A stretch of 64,000 bases of DNA from Haliscomenobacter hydrossis DSM 1100 (GCF_000212735.1 NC_015510.1:1302001-1366000); one strand, 5' to 3'; shown: positions 16,027-24,241, counted from the first letter of the stretch. A program made the numbers and translations. The notes: a model not told the origin generated them from the sequence alone.

Positions 16027-16265
16027 GTATTGCGCTTTTTTGAAGGGCTTAAGTTCATTTTTTTTAACAATTTGCTGATCGACATTTTAGAGATCGATTC
16101 TACTATCTCTAATTCCACTAAGCAATCTGCCAACATTTGCAATTTCCACCGAGGCGCATCATTGGGTGGCGATTGACAAAGCAGCGCAATGAGATGCGCT
16201 TCCGCTCGCGCATCTATCTTTTTATCACTCCGCGTTTTTCTTTCTTTGGCTTCAAACAAAGACAT
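16023..16265 (-). CDS. IS630 transposase, middle frame
   Basis: Middle part of the transposase. It carries DARAEAHLIALLCQSPPNDA, then a second helix-turn-helix (MLADCLVELEIVESISKMSI, SKLLKKMNL). Homology begins upstream of the ATG at 16265 in this frame (KKAFCDEGMSLFEAKERKTR), so it is probably reached by a -1 slip from the first frame at the A-AAA-AAG heptamer 16289-16283. It ends in TGA at 16023, overlapping the third frame. Confidence 0.8.
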   Translation of the reverse strand: MSLFEAKERKTRSDKKIDARAEAHLIALLCQSPPNDAPRWKLQMLADCLVELEIVESISKMSISKLLKKMNLSPSKKRNT

Positions 16266-16492
16266 CCCTTCATCACAGAATGCTTTTTTACTCGCTCCAC
16301 TGTTCTTGCCGTGCTCTGGTACCTGTCTGCTACGTCCGTCATTCGTGGTGGTTTTCTACCTTCACTTTCATCACTATTGAGTAAAATATGGCAATATTGG
16401 ATGTGTTGGGCTTTGCGCTTGCCTGTCTTTATCCAATCCAGCAGCGTTTCCCGCTCTTTTTTACTCAGGTGTATTCTGTATCTTGCCTTCAT
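16214..16492 (-). CDS. IS630 transposase, first frame (N-terminal HTH)
   Basis: First part of the transposase, from the ATG at 16492 (MKARYRIHLSKKERETLLDW). It contains the N-terminal helix-turn-helix that binds the terminal repeats, ending in STARTVERVKK. After the slippery GTA-AAA-AAG the frame carries on for about 23 unrelated residues to a TAG at 16214, while the homologous sequence shifts by -1. Unshifted translation gives a 92-aa HTH protein that could act as a repressor of transposition. Confidence 0.8.
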   Translation of the reverse strand: MKARYRIHLSKKERETLLDWIKTGKRKAQHIQYCHILLNSDESEGRKPPRMTDVADRYQSTARTVERVKKHSVMKGCLCLKPKKEKRGVIKR

Positions 16493-16555
16493 TTTTTATA
16501 GCAAAAATACACAATTTCTAAAACTGCGACAACTTAGAATTTATCCACCACTAGT

Positions 16556-17317
16556 TCACCCGCCCCCATTCCGCATCACCCCACAAATAATCCCCGTAGC
16601 CACCCCCGCATTCAAAGACTCCGCCCCACCATCCGCATGCCTTGGTATCGAAATTGCCCGATCAATCAGTGAAATGTACTCTTCCCGAATCCCCTTGCCC
16701 TCATTGCCAATGATGAGCAAAGCGGGATGTTGCACTTTTGTTTCAAACACATTCTCCCCGCTCAACAACGCCCCATACGTGGTCAATCCGGGAATTCCCA
16801 CTTTGAGTGCGGGCAGCTCCACGATCGCCGTTTTTATCCGCAAAAAAGAACCCATCGTGGCCTGGATCACTTTGGGATTGTAGAGCTCAACACAATCCGG
16901 CGACAAAAACACCTGCAGGATCCCAAACCAATCGGCGATGCGCAAAATGGTGCCCAGGTTGCCTGGATCTTGAATGCCGTCCAGGTACAAGGCCAAATCT
17001 GTAGAAAAATGTGTATTCCAGTCAAATTCGGACGGCATTTTAACAATAGCCATCACCTGATTGGGCGTTTGAAGGGTAGAGATTTTTTCCAGCTCAGCGG
17101 TGGTGATGGAAATGATTTCTATTTTTCGCCCGGCAAACAAGCCACGATGGTTTTCCAACCATTCCGGAACCGCCAGGATACACTCCAGTTCCCACTGAGG
17201 AAAAGCCACTAATTCACGCACTATTTTATCACCTTCGGCCAAAAAGCATTGCAGTTCGCTGCGAAACTTCTTCTTTTGCAGTGCCGTAATATATTTAATT
17301 TTGTTTTTTGAAAGCAT
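16556..17317 (-). CDS. SpoU/TrmH-family RNA 2'-O-methyltransferase
   Basis: 253 aa, SPOUT-class methyltransferase using SAM on tRNA or rRNA ribose. An N-terminal substrate-binding region (~1-100, with KYITALQKKKFRSE and FLAEGDKIV) precedes the knotted domain. Family motifs: DGIQDPGNLGTILRIADW (~113, motif 1 with the conserved N and R), LLIIGNEGKGI (~200, motif 2) and ESLNAGVATGI (~233, motif 3). The exact target nucleotide is unknown. It is divergent from the TamL-like gene, with only 18 bp between start codons, so the two share an extremely short control region. An IS630 element sits immediately after its stop codon without damaging it. Confidence 0.93.
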   Translation of the reverse strand: MLSKNKIKYITALQKKKFRSELQCFLAEGDKIVRELVAFPQWELECILAVPEWLENHRGLFAGRKIEIISITTAELEKISTLQTPNQVMAIVKMPSEFDWNTHFSTDLALYLDGIQDPGNLGTILRIADWFGILQVFLSPDCVELYNPKVIQATMGSFLRIKTAIVELPALKVGIPGLTTYGALLSGENVFETKVQHPALLIIGNEGKGIREEYISLIDRAISIPRHADGGAESLNAGVATGIICGVMRNGGG

Positions 17318-17335
17318 AGTGATCCTGTAGAAACC

Positions 17336-19783
17336 ATGTCGAAATCAAAAGTCAACCCACTGTGGATAAGTTTGGCCCTGGGCCTGTTGCTGAGTAGCTG
17401 TAATACTACAAAGTTTTTGGATGTTGATCAATTTCTGCTGAAAAAAAACCGCCTGGTGCTCAAGGCTGAAGAAAAGATCCCCAACCAGGGTTTGCTCACC
17501 TATGAAATGGAGACCCTGTACAAACAAAAACCCAATGGCAATTTGTTTTTTGTGTTTCCACGGGAGTGGTTTTGGTTCAAAACCAACGAACCAGGAGACA
17601 CCTCGGGATTCAAACGCTGGCAACGTCGGGTGCTCAGTGAGGTGCCCGCCATTTTTGACGAAGGCCTGTGCAACAAAACCGCCGATGCCATTACGGGCTA
17701 CCTCAACAACAAAGGGTATTTCAACTGTGAAACCATTTATGAAGAGACCTTGCGCAAGAAAAAAGCCTGGGTCACGTATTACGTTTTTCCAAAAAAACGC
17801 ACCTACATCGATACCATTATATTCCGATCCTCGGATAGTGTAATCGATTCCATCCTGCAAGCGATCAAGGGCGAAAGTTTGCTCAAAAAAGGAGAACCCC
17901 TGGATAGTCGCCTGTACGACCTGGAAAAGGAGCGGATCGCTTTGTACATGCGCAACCAGGGCTACGCCAACTTTTTTTCCAACTACGTCGCGCAACTTAC
18001 TGCCGATACCAGCCTCAAACCCTACCAGGCGCTGGTCAACCTGGAGGTTTTACCACCCATTGAGGACAGCATCCACCAGGTTTTTAAAGTGGGGAAAATT
18101 GTGGTGTATCCCAATTATAGCCCCGAACAAGAAGCTGGTGATTTTGTGGGGGTGGACACCAGCGTTCAAGGCCTGATTTTTCGGGACGAGCCGGGAAAAA
18201 CCTTGTATTTTAAAGAGAGTGTGCTCTTACTCGCGGTGAAGACCAAAACCGGTGATCCTTTTCGACAAACCGACATCGAAGCGACCCAGCAAGAACTTTC
18301 GGCATCGGGGGTGTTTAAATTTGTACGCATCAAACAGGTGTTGAGTTCCACCGCAGCCAATGAACTGGATATCCTGATTTTTTTGACCCCCAATCTGCGC
18401 CTGGAATTGGGTGCCGACTTCGAAGTCAACTTCACCAACCGCTCGATCAATACGGGAACGTTTAACCTGATTGGACTTTCCTTGCGCCCCTCCATTCGCA
18501 ACCGCAATATTTTTAACGGAGCGGAAACCCTGATTACCAGCATTCGCGCCGGGGTGGAGGTCAATCCAAATTTAAGCAAAGGCGTGCGTTTTTGGAATAC
18601 CATCGATTTGGGTTTTCAGAGTGACTTGTATTTTCCGCGCTTCAAAGATTATTTAGGCTTGTGGAGATTTTTCTACAAGTTGCCCTTCAACAAGGCGAAG
18701 AAACAGGAAGGCACTGATTTGTATACGGCTTTGACCCAAAATGCCAAGACCAAAATTTCCGCGGGGTACAACTACACCCGTTTCCTCGATTTTTATTCCT
18801 GGAATATCTTCAACCTCGGTTATGGGTTTGAGTACAACCGGGGCAAACAACGCAGTTATGTATTGAATCACCTGGTGGCGGATTATTTCAAACCTTCCCT
18901 TGATTCAAATTTTACCAAAAACATAGGCAGTGCGTTTTTGCGCAAAAGTCTGGAATCACGCTTCATCATCAGTTTACTTTTCCGCGAATTCAACTACAAT
19001 TACACGGGTAAACCCGACAGCCGTGGCAACACCATTCATACTTCTTTTAACTTCGAAACAGCGGGCAGTGAACTCTACGCCATCAACCGTTTGTCCAATG
19101 GAATTTCCGGGAAAAAAGACACCTTTCGCATCGATTCGGTCGATTTTGCGCAGTACAATCGGGTGGAAATGTCCTTGCGGTACTATCGCCAGTTTACGCC
19201 AAAATCTTCTTTAGCCGCCCGCTTTGGATTTGGCATTGTGCGGCCTTTTGGAGCATCAGAAGTAGTGCCTTATTTGAAACAGTTTGGCATCGGTGGACCC
19301 AATAGTATCCGAGCCTGGCCAGCCCGGGGATTGGGGCCAGGAGGCTTCATCGACAGTTTGTCTATTCAGCGTGGAAATGGCAACAACCTCAATCTTTTCC
19401 GTACCGGAGACCTGTGGCTGGAAGGAAATTTGGAATACCGTTTTAATGTGTACTCGCGCTTGAATGGGGCGATATTTCTCGATGCGGGCAACGTGTGGAC
19501 TTTTGACGATGATCCCCAAACCCCTGGTGCCCCTTTCTTTTTTAGTGATCCCAATCGCCCCTCCGAAACGCCGGGGAAAGGCCGATACGATCCATTTTAC
19601 AAACAAATTGCCATCGGCAGCGGCTTTGGCATGCGACTGGACTTGACTTATTTTATTTTACGGATTGATCTCGGGATGAAAATCAGGTACCCTTACCGTT
19701 GGGATGGCGTCCATTTTTGGAATCCACCCAGTCGTTGGTTTCAACGCATGAATTTGAATTTGGGCTTGGGGATGCCGTTTTAA
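17336..19783 (+). CDS. TamL-like BamA/TamA-family outer-membrane lipoprotein
   Basis: 815 aa. Lipoprotein signal (PLWISLALGLLLSS then Cys21), POTRA-like repeats in roughly the first 350 residues, then a surface-antigen beta barrel ending in the aromatic LGLGMPF expected for an outer-membrane strand. The barrel shows the R-G-x-G/F-G-I-G-G-P-N-S-I-R-A-W-x-x-R region (FGIGGPNSIRAWPARGLGPG, ~645) shared by BamA/TamA proteins. The combination of lipid anchor and barrel is characteristic of Bacteroidota TamL, thought to work with TamB in moving lipids or proteins to the outer membrane. No tamB-like gene is adjacent. A dispersed palindromic repeat follows. Confidence 0.9.
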   Translation: MSKSKVNPLWISLALGLLLSSCNTTKFLDVDQFLLKKNRLVLKAEEKIPNQGLLTYEMETLYKQKPNGNLFFVFPREWFWFKTNEPGDTSGFKRWQRRVLSEVPAIFDEGLCNKTADAITGYLNNKGYFNCETIYEETLRKKKAWVTYYVFPKKRTYIDTIIFRSSDSVIDSILQAIKGESLLKKGEPLDSRLYDLEKERIALYMRNQGYANFFSNYVAQLTADTSLKPYQALVNLEVLPPIEDSIHQVFKVGKIVVYPNYSPEQEAGDFVGVDTSVQGLIFRDEPGKTLYFKESVLLLAVKTKTGDPFRQTDIEATQQELSASGVFKFVRIKQVLSSTAANELDILIFLTPNLRLELGADFEVNFTNRSINTGTFNLIGLSLRPSIRNRNIFNGAETLITSIRAGVEVNPNLSKGVRFWNTIDLGFQSDLYFPRFKDYLGLWRFFYKLPFNKAKKQEGTDLYTALTQNAKTKISAGYNYTRFLDFYSWNIFNLGYGFEYNRGKQRSYVLNHLVADYFKPSLDSNFTKNIGSAFLRKSLESRFIISLLFREFNYNYTGKPDSRGNTIHTSFNFETAGSELYAINRLSNGISGKKDTFRIDSVDFAQYNRVEMSLRYYRQFTPKSSLAARFGFGIVRPFGASEVVPYLKQFGIGGPNSIRAWPARGLGPGGFIDSLSIQRGNGNNLNLFRTGDLWLEGNLEYRFNVYSRLNGAIFLDAGNVWTFDDDPQTPGAPFFFSDPNRPSETPGKGRYDPFYKQIAIGSGFGMRLDLTYFILRIDLGMKIRYPYRWDGVHFWNPPSRWFQRMNLNLGLGMPF

Positions 19784-19837
19784 ACGTCACAGAAGGGGGA
19801 GATTGGTTCTGCTTTTTTCGCAACACAAGCGATGTAT

Positions 19838-19990
19838 TTTGGCTCCGCCAAAATATTAATTCACCACGACGACACGACGACACGACGTTTTTCGCGCTTC
19901 GCGCTTCAAAAAACACGACGCTTGCGTCGTGTGGTGCGGAGCAGAACGTCGTGTCGTCGTGGTGAAAAAAAATAAGCAGCGTAGCTGCGC
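19838..19990. repeat. Dispersed palindromic repeat, inverted second copy of the 11.2-kb core
   Basis: The arms 19860-19890 and 19945-19966 share CACCACGACGACACGACG with the third level of the nested palindrome at 11094-11486, with an extra ACACGACG unit in the left arm. The centre (ACACGACGCTTGCGTCGTGT, 19912-19932), the GCTCCGC linker and both flanking hairpins (TTTTGGCTCCGCCAAAA at 19837 and GCAGCGTAGCTGCGC at 19976) match the first copy in reverse orientation. It separates the convergent TamL-like and nth genes. Confidence 0.88.
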
Positions 19991-20016
19991 AAAAGCGTTA
20001 AGATTAGAACCCTGAC

Positions 20017-20676
20017 CTACGGGCGGGCGTACAATTTACAAATGGGGCATGCCTCCCGTTTGTGGCCCCGTGCCGGACAATATTGCCGTCCAAAAAAAAT
20101 GATCTGCAGGTGCAGTTTGTTCCATTTGTCTTTGGGGAAAAGCGACTTCAAATCCTTCTCCGTTTTTTCCACATTTTTACCGTCGCTGAGGCCCCAACGC
20201 TCGGCCAAACGATGAATGTGGGTATCCACGGGGAAAGCAGGAACCCCAAAAGCCTGGCTCATCACCACGGACGCTGTTTTGTGGCCAACTCCAGGCAGGG
20301 CTTCCAACGCTGGAAAAGATTGAGGTACTTCTCCCTCGTGTTTTTCGAGTAAAATGCCGGAGAGTTCCCAAATGGCCTGGGCTTTGCGTGGTGCCAGGCC
20401 GCAGGGTCGAATGATGTCTTCAATCGCCGCTACACTTTGGGCATGCATCGCAGCGGGATTATCGGCCAGGGCAAAAAGGTGGGGCGTAACCTTGTTCACC
20501 CGCTCATCGGTGCATTGTGCTGAAAGCAAGACCGCGATCAGCAAAGTATAGGGATCCTGATGGGTCAGTGGAATGGGGGTCTCCGGGTATAAATCCTCCA
20601 AAATTTGCATGATGGCCGCCGCTTTCTGGCGCCGCCCCGGCGCCCGCGGTGGCTTATTGGTATTCGAAGTTTCCAT
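20017..20676 (-). CDS. nth: Endonuclease III, with an atypical Fe-S motif
   Basis: 219 aa. Bifunctional DNA glycosylase/AP lyase for oxidised pyrimidines. The helix-hairpin-helix ALPGVGHKTASVV contains the catalytic Lys133, and FPVDTHIHRLAERWG contains the catalytic Asp151. The 4Fe-4S loop normally has C-x6-C-x2-C-x5-C. Here only Cys200, Cys210 and Cys213 are present (spacing x9, x2) and the protein ends six residues later, with no fourth ligand visible. The ATG at 20676 lies inside the last codons of purM (23-base overlap), so the two are co-transcribed and probably translationally coupled. Confidence 0.93.
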   Translation of the reverse strand: METSNTNKPPRAPGRRQKAAAIMQILEDLYPETPIPLTHQDPYTLLIAVLLSAQCTDERVNKVTPHLFALADNPAAMHAQSVAAIEDIIRPCGLAPRKAQAIWELSGILLEKHEGEVPQSFPALEALPGVGHKTASVVMSQAFGVPAFPVDTHIHRLAERWGLSDGKNVEKTEKDLKSLFPKDKWNKLHLQIIFFGRQYCPARGHKREACPICKLYARP

Positions 20677-21826
20677 ATTGGCTCTGGATGGTCACCTGAT
20701 TGAATGGATGGTCTTCGACGTGTCCAACTACTTTTGCGTCAATGTTAAAGGATTGCGCCAGATCAATGACTTGCTGGGCATATGCTGCGGGGAGGTAGAC
20801 TTCCAATCTTTGTCCCATGTTAAAAACCTGAAACATTTCTTTCCAGCTCGCCCCGGATTCGGCCTGGATCAAACTGAACAGCGGAGGGGTAGGCAGCAAA
20901 TCGTTTTTGATGACCTTCTTGTTGTCCAGGAACTTCAACACCTTGGTTTGCCCCCCGCCAGTACAATGGATCATGCCGTGAATGTGCGGACGGAGTTGTT
21001 CCAATAAGGGTTTGATGAAAGGCAAAAAGGTCCGGGTAGGCGACAAAATCAGCTTACCAATCGGGATATCCTGACCGTTGATATGCAGGGTTTCGCTGAG
21101 TTTACGCTTGCCGGAATACACCAGATCCGGGGGCGTTGCCGGGTCGTAAGTTTCTGGGTAACGGGAGGCGTAGGATTTGTCCAGCACATCGTGCCGGGCC
21201 GAGGTCAGGCCATTGCTGCCCATGCCCCCGTTGTACTCCGTTTCATAAGTCGTTTGGCCCGCAGAAGATAAACCCACTACGACATCACCCGCCTGAATGG
21301 CATTGCTGATGACATTGGCGCGCGGCATTCGGGCAAAAGCGGTATACCCCACGTCGATGGTCCGCACAATATCGCCCACATCCGCCGTTTCCCCTCCGGT
21401 GAGGAAAACGCTAATCCCCAGGTCATTCAACTGTTGAACCAACTCGGTAGTCGCAGCGATGAGTGTACTGATGACTTCACCCGTAATGAGGTTTTTGTTG
21501 CGGCCAATGGTAGATGACAGCAGGATGTTGTCTACACAGCCTACACACCCCATATCGTCGAGATTCATGACGATGGCGTCCTGAGCAATCCCTTTCCAAA
21601 CACTCAGGTCGCCGGTTTCCTTCCAATAGAGGTAAGCCAAGCTGGTTTTGGTGCCCGCAGTATCCGCGTGCATCAAATTACAATAAGCGGGGTCCATCCC
21701 CGCCACATCAGGAATTATCTTGCAAAAAGCATTGGGGTACAATCCTTTATCTAAATCTTTGATCGCAGCATGTACTTCGTCTTTACTTGCCGAAACGCCC
21801 CGCTGATCATATCGGTATTGCTCCAT
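20654..21826 (-). CDS. purM: Phosphoribosylformylglycinamidine cyclo-ligase (AIR synthetase)
   Basis: 390 aa from the ATG at 21826 (MEQYRYDQRGVSASKDEV); an upstream frame extension to 21937 is not conserved in character and is rejected. PurM (EC 6.3.3.1) closes the imidazole ring with ATP in purine synthesis. Recognisable parts are the N-terminal VSASKDEVHAAIK, the ATP/substrate segment DTAGTKTSLAYLY (~residue 55), DAIVMNLDDMGCVG (~82), FLTGGETADVGDIV (~150) and the C-terminal IHCTGGGQTKVLKFLD. The length is that of the longer Bacteroidota PurM type. The 3' end overlaps nth. Confidence 0.95.
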   Translation of the reverse strand: MEQYRYDQRGVSASKDEVHAAIKDLDKGLYPNAFCKIIPDVAGMDPAYCNLMHADTAGTKTSLAYLYWKETGDLSVWKGIAQDAIVMNLDDMGCVGCVDNILLSSTIGRNKNLITGEVISTLIAATTELVQQLNDLGISVFLTGGETADVGDIVRTIDVGYTAFARMPRANVISNAIQAGDVVVGLSSAGQTTYETEYNGGMGSNGLTSARHDVLDKSYASRYPETYDPATPPDLVYSGKRKLSETLHINGQDIPIGKLILSPTRTFLPFIKPLLEQLRPHIHGMIHCTGGGQTKVLKFLDNKKVIKNDLLPTPPLFSLIQAESGASWKEMFQVFNMGQRLEVYLPAAYAQQVIDLAQSFNIDAKVVGHVEDHPFNQVTIQSQYGNFEYQ

Positions 21827-21957
21827 TGTCAATTTTTGTTGAACAACATTGGTGAAAAATAGACTTGTTGTGCCGAGAGCGCTTGAGATGAAAAATAAGG
21901 GATTTTTTTCCTGATTGAGGCTTATTTTTGAGTGCATAGCAGCGTCATGGACGAAAA

Positions 21958-22024
21958 AATAAACGAAAAGCAGGGAAAAAAGACCATTTTTCAGCCAAGC
22001 AGTCTTTCGTCACAACAAGTCTAA
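21958..22024 (+). other. Gap 21827-22242, with one short unassigned ORF
   Basis: This 416-base divergent gap between purM and the M23 peptidase contains a good promoter (22113-22142). On the plus strand a short frame of 26 codons starts MDEKINEKQGKKTIF near 21947. It has no recognisable features and is not promoted to a gene. Nothing else was seen. Confidence 0.2.
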
Positions 22025-22112
22025 TGGCGCAAATATACAAGACTTGAACCGACCCGATCGCGCTACACGCAAAAAAGAATCGCCTGGATGGTGTAAAAAT
22101 TACAATATTCCT

Positions 22113-22142
22113 TTTGTCCTTTCATTCTGTGTTCTATATTTG
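22113..22142 (+). promoter_or_regulatory. Bacteroidota-type promoter of the M23 peptidase gene
   Basis: TTTG at 22113-22116 and TATATTTG at 22135-22142 are separated by 18 bases. This fits the -33/-7 consensus (TTTG, about 19 bases, TAnnTTTG) very well. Transcription would begin near 22148, leaving a leader of about 95 bases before the GTG start. Confidence 0.65.
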
Positions 22143-22242
22143 TGATCAATGGCATCATTCGTAACATTAGGTAGTGCTACTCTTATCCCCCCTATCACGC
22201 TGATAATTGATCAAGAGACACTAATCCTACAAACTGCAAACA

Positions 22243-23565
22243 GTGTTGAACACAAAAATTCCTTTTAAACTGCGTGAGAAATTTGCGCAGCTGAACTGGA
22301 CATGGATCATAATCGGTAGTTTGGGCTTAGGTTTGCTTCTAACACTCGCTGTTTCACCTAGTACCTCCCGCCACCTCAAAGCCTCTTTATTGGGCAAAGA
22401 CCGCAATGTATTGATTGGATCCTTCCCGGTGGTTGTCCCTACGATCAAATATGGTTTCGCCTTAGACACTTTCCAGGTGTACGAATCGGAATTCCGCAGC
22501 AGCGAAAATTTGGGAGATATCCTGATGAAACGCCGCATGACTTACGCCGACATCGACAATCTGGTGCGGAACAGCAAAGACGTATTCGACGTACGCGACC
22601 TGACCGCCGGAAAACCCTACCTGATTTTATCAAAAGATTCAACCCAAGGGCCTGATTTCCTCATTTACGAGCCCAGTGTGTACAAATACTACGTTTTCCA
22701 CCTGAACAATGAGGATTCCTTGTTCATTGAAAAAGTGGAAAGACCCATTACAACAGCAATCAGATCTTCAGGCGTCACCGTGGAGTCTTCACTGTGGGAA
22801 TCGATGGAACGCAGTGGCGCTGATCCCGCGCTGATCAAATCGCTGGAAGATGCCCTAAAATGGAGTGTGGATTTTCACCACCTCAACCGTGGGGAACAGT
22901 TCAAGGCCGTTTATGATCAACATTACGTGGAAGGGCAACCCGTTGATCCGGGTCGCGTGCATGCTGCGCTGTACAAGAGCGAAAACAAGGAAAATTATGC
23001 TTTCTACTACGAAAGCCCACACTATACTGGTTACTACGACCAGGAAGGTCGCCCGATGAAGAAAGGATTTTTGCGTGCTCCGGTCAAGTATGCGCGCATT
23101 TCTTCGGGATACAACTTACGCCGTTTTCATCCTATTTTGAGAACGGTTCGCCCGCACTTTGGCACCGATTACGCGGCACCTTATGGCACGCCGATCATTG
23201 CGGTTGGTGATGGTACCGTATTAGAAGCTACCCGCCGTGGAGGCAACGGCAACTTTGTCAAAATCAAACACACTGGTCAGGTTCAAACGCAGTATTTGCA
23301 CATGCAAGCATTCGCCCGGGGCATTCGCCCGGGTGCAAGGGTATCACAAGGCCAGGTGATTGGTTATGTTGGCGCAACCGGTTTGGCCACCGGCCCTCAC
23401 GTGTGTTTCCGCTTTTGGGTAAACGGCAAACAAGTCAACCACAACATGTTGAAACTTCCTCCTCCTGAACCGCTTCCTAAAGCAGAGATGGAAAAGTTTT
23501 CCGTACTGCGCGACAAATTCATGGAGATGCTGAAAGAAATTCCGGTAGAAACGATCGCTCCTTAG
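22243..23565 (+). CDS. Membrane-anchored M23 peptidase (LytM-type endopeptidase)
   Basis: 440 aa from GTG at 22243 (or TTG at 22246). One N-terminal membrane helix (WTWIIIGSLGLGLLLTLAV, ~residues 19-38) anchors it with the rest in the periplasm. A helical/LysM-like middle region is followed by the M23 domain (~290-415). The first zinc site is HFGTDYAAP (His and Asp, ~305 and ~309). The last motif reads GPHVCFRFW (~384), where the usual H-x-H has Cys as its second member; this variant is, I believe, common in Bacteroidota. The expected role is peptidoglycan cross-link hydrolysis during growth. The stop is directly followed by an inverted repeat containing a strong terminator. Confidence 0.92.
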   Translation: MLNTKIPFKLREKFAQLNWTWIIIGSLGLGLLLTLAVSPSTSRHLKASLLGKDRNVLIGSFPVVVPTIKYGFALDTFQVYESEFRSSENLGDILMKRRMTYADIDNLVRNSKDVFDVRDLTAGKPYLILSKDSTQGPDFLIYEPSVYKYYVFHLNNEDSLFIEKVERPITTAIRSSGVTVESSLWESMERSGADPALIKSLEDALKWSVDFHHLNRGEQFKAVYDQHYVEGQPVDPGRVHAALYKSENKENYAFYYESPHYTGYYDQEGRPMKKGFLRAPVKYARISSGYNLRRFHPILRTVRPHFGTDYAAPYGTPIIAVGDGTVLEATRRGGNGNFVKIKHTGQVQTQYLHMQAFARGIRPGARVSQGQVIGYVGATGLATGPHVCFRFWVNGKQVNHNMLKLPPPEPLPKAEMEKFSVLRDKFMEMLKEIPVETIAP

Positions 23566-23672
23566 GAGTTGAAGAGTTGAAAAGTTTATAGTTGAAAAGA
23601 GGGCACTGTGCTACGTTTTGCACAGTGCCCTCTTTTCAACGCTTCAACTATCAACTTTTCAACTCACCTCAG
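23566..23672. repeat. GTTGAAGAG-type inverted repeat around a terminator
   Basis: GAGTTGAAGAGTTGAAAAG directly follows the M23 stop codon; CTTCAACTATCAACTTTTC lies on the far side, making a second tier of arms around the hairpin at 23591-23640. It is the same repeat type as at 8223-8396. Confidence 0.75.
23591..23640. terminator. Bidirectional terminator, 21-bp perfect stem
   Basis: The arms 23591-23611 and 23620-23640 are perfectly complementary over 21 bases with an 8-base loop. The GC core (GGGCACTGTGC) is flanked by A-rich then T-rich sequence, so either strand ends in a U-rich tail. It lies between the convergent M23 and AlgH-like genes. Confidence 0.85.
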
Positions 23673-24223
23673 TTCCAATTTGCCGAATCAGGCATCTGTG
23701 CAATCACGGTATACGTACTGCCTTTGTTTTGCATGATTTCTTGCCACAACTCCGAGGGTTCCGTTTTGAACAAATAATTGGCGTCTGCATCGGCAATGAC
23801 CCACGACCCCGTGGACATTTCTTCTTCAAGCTGGCCTTCTCCCCAACCGGTGTATCCCAAAAAAAAGCGGATGTTGTGGGGTTCAATCAATTCGGAAGAA
23901 ATCAAAAACTTGAGTTTTTCAAAATCTCCACCCCAGTATACGCCGTTGGAAATTTTGACGCTGCCTTCCAGCAAATCTCCAACATTGTGCAAATAATGCA
24001 GGGTGGTGTCCGCTTCAACCGGGCCGCCAAAAAAGACCTCAGCTTCAAATTCCGGGAAATCCTCCAGAATGGCATTAATCTGGTGGTTGAGCGGCCGATT
24101 GATGACAAATCCAATACTCCCCTCACCGCCATGATCACACAGGATGACCGCAGCCCGTTTAAAATTAGGATCAAGCATAAAGGGTTCGGCCAAAAGAATT
24201 TTACCAATTTTAAGCGCCTTCAT
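23669..24223 (-). CDS. YqgE/AlgH-family protein
   Basis: 184 aa, the DUF179 fold. Characteristic segments: GKILLAEPFMLDPNFKRAAV at the N-terminus, HGGEGSIGFVINRPL (~residue 31), EVFFGGPVEADTTLHYLH (~62) and FFLGYTGWGEGQLEEEM (~118) ending in WVIADAD. The molecular function is not established; in Pseudomonas AlgH affects alginate expression and redox-related processes. It is 18 bp downstream of fabD on the same strand, so they likely form an operon, and it converges on the M23 gene across a strong terminator. Confidence 0.93.
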   Translation of the reverse strand: MKALKIGKILLAEPFMLDPNFKRAAVILCDHGGEGSIGFVINRPLNHQINAILEDFPEFEAEVFFGGPVEADTTLHYLHNVGDLLEGSVKISNGVYWGGDFEKLKFLISSELIEPHNIRFFLGYTGWGEGQLEEEMSTGSWVIADADANYLFKTEPSELWQEIMQNKGSTYTVIAQMPDSANWN

Positions 24224-24241
24224 AGGATTATGGGTTCGAGA

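Larger units (their letters stand above)
15362..16551 (-). mobile_element. IS630-family insertion sequence, complete
   Basis: 1190 bp, flanked by TA on each side (15360-15361 and 16552-16553), the target duplication of the IS630/Tc1 group. The terminal inverted repeats match at 16 of 18 bases (GTGGTGAATAAATTTTAA at the left, GTGGTGGATAAATTCTAA read inward from the right). The transposase fills the element on the minus strand in three overlapping frames. The right end lies only a few bases beyond the stop codon of the SpoU methyltransferase gene. Confidence 0.93.

Noticed and set aside
21827-21937. 37-residue N-terminal extension of PurM
   Set aside because: PurM homologues begin at the EQYRYDQRGVS segment, and the extension is low-complexity hydrophobic sequence.
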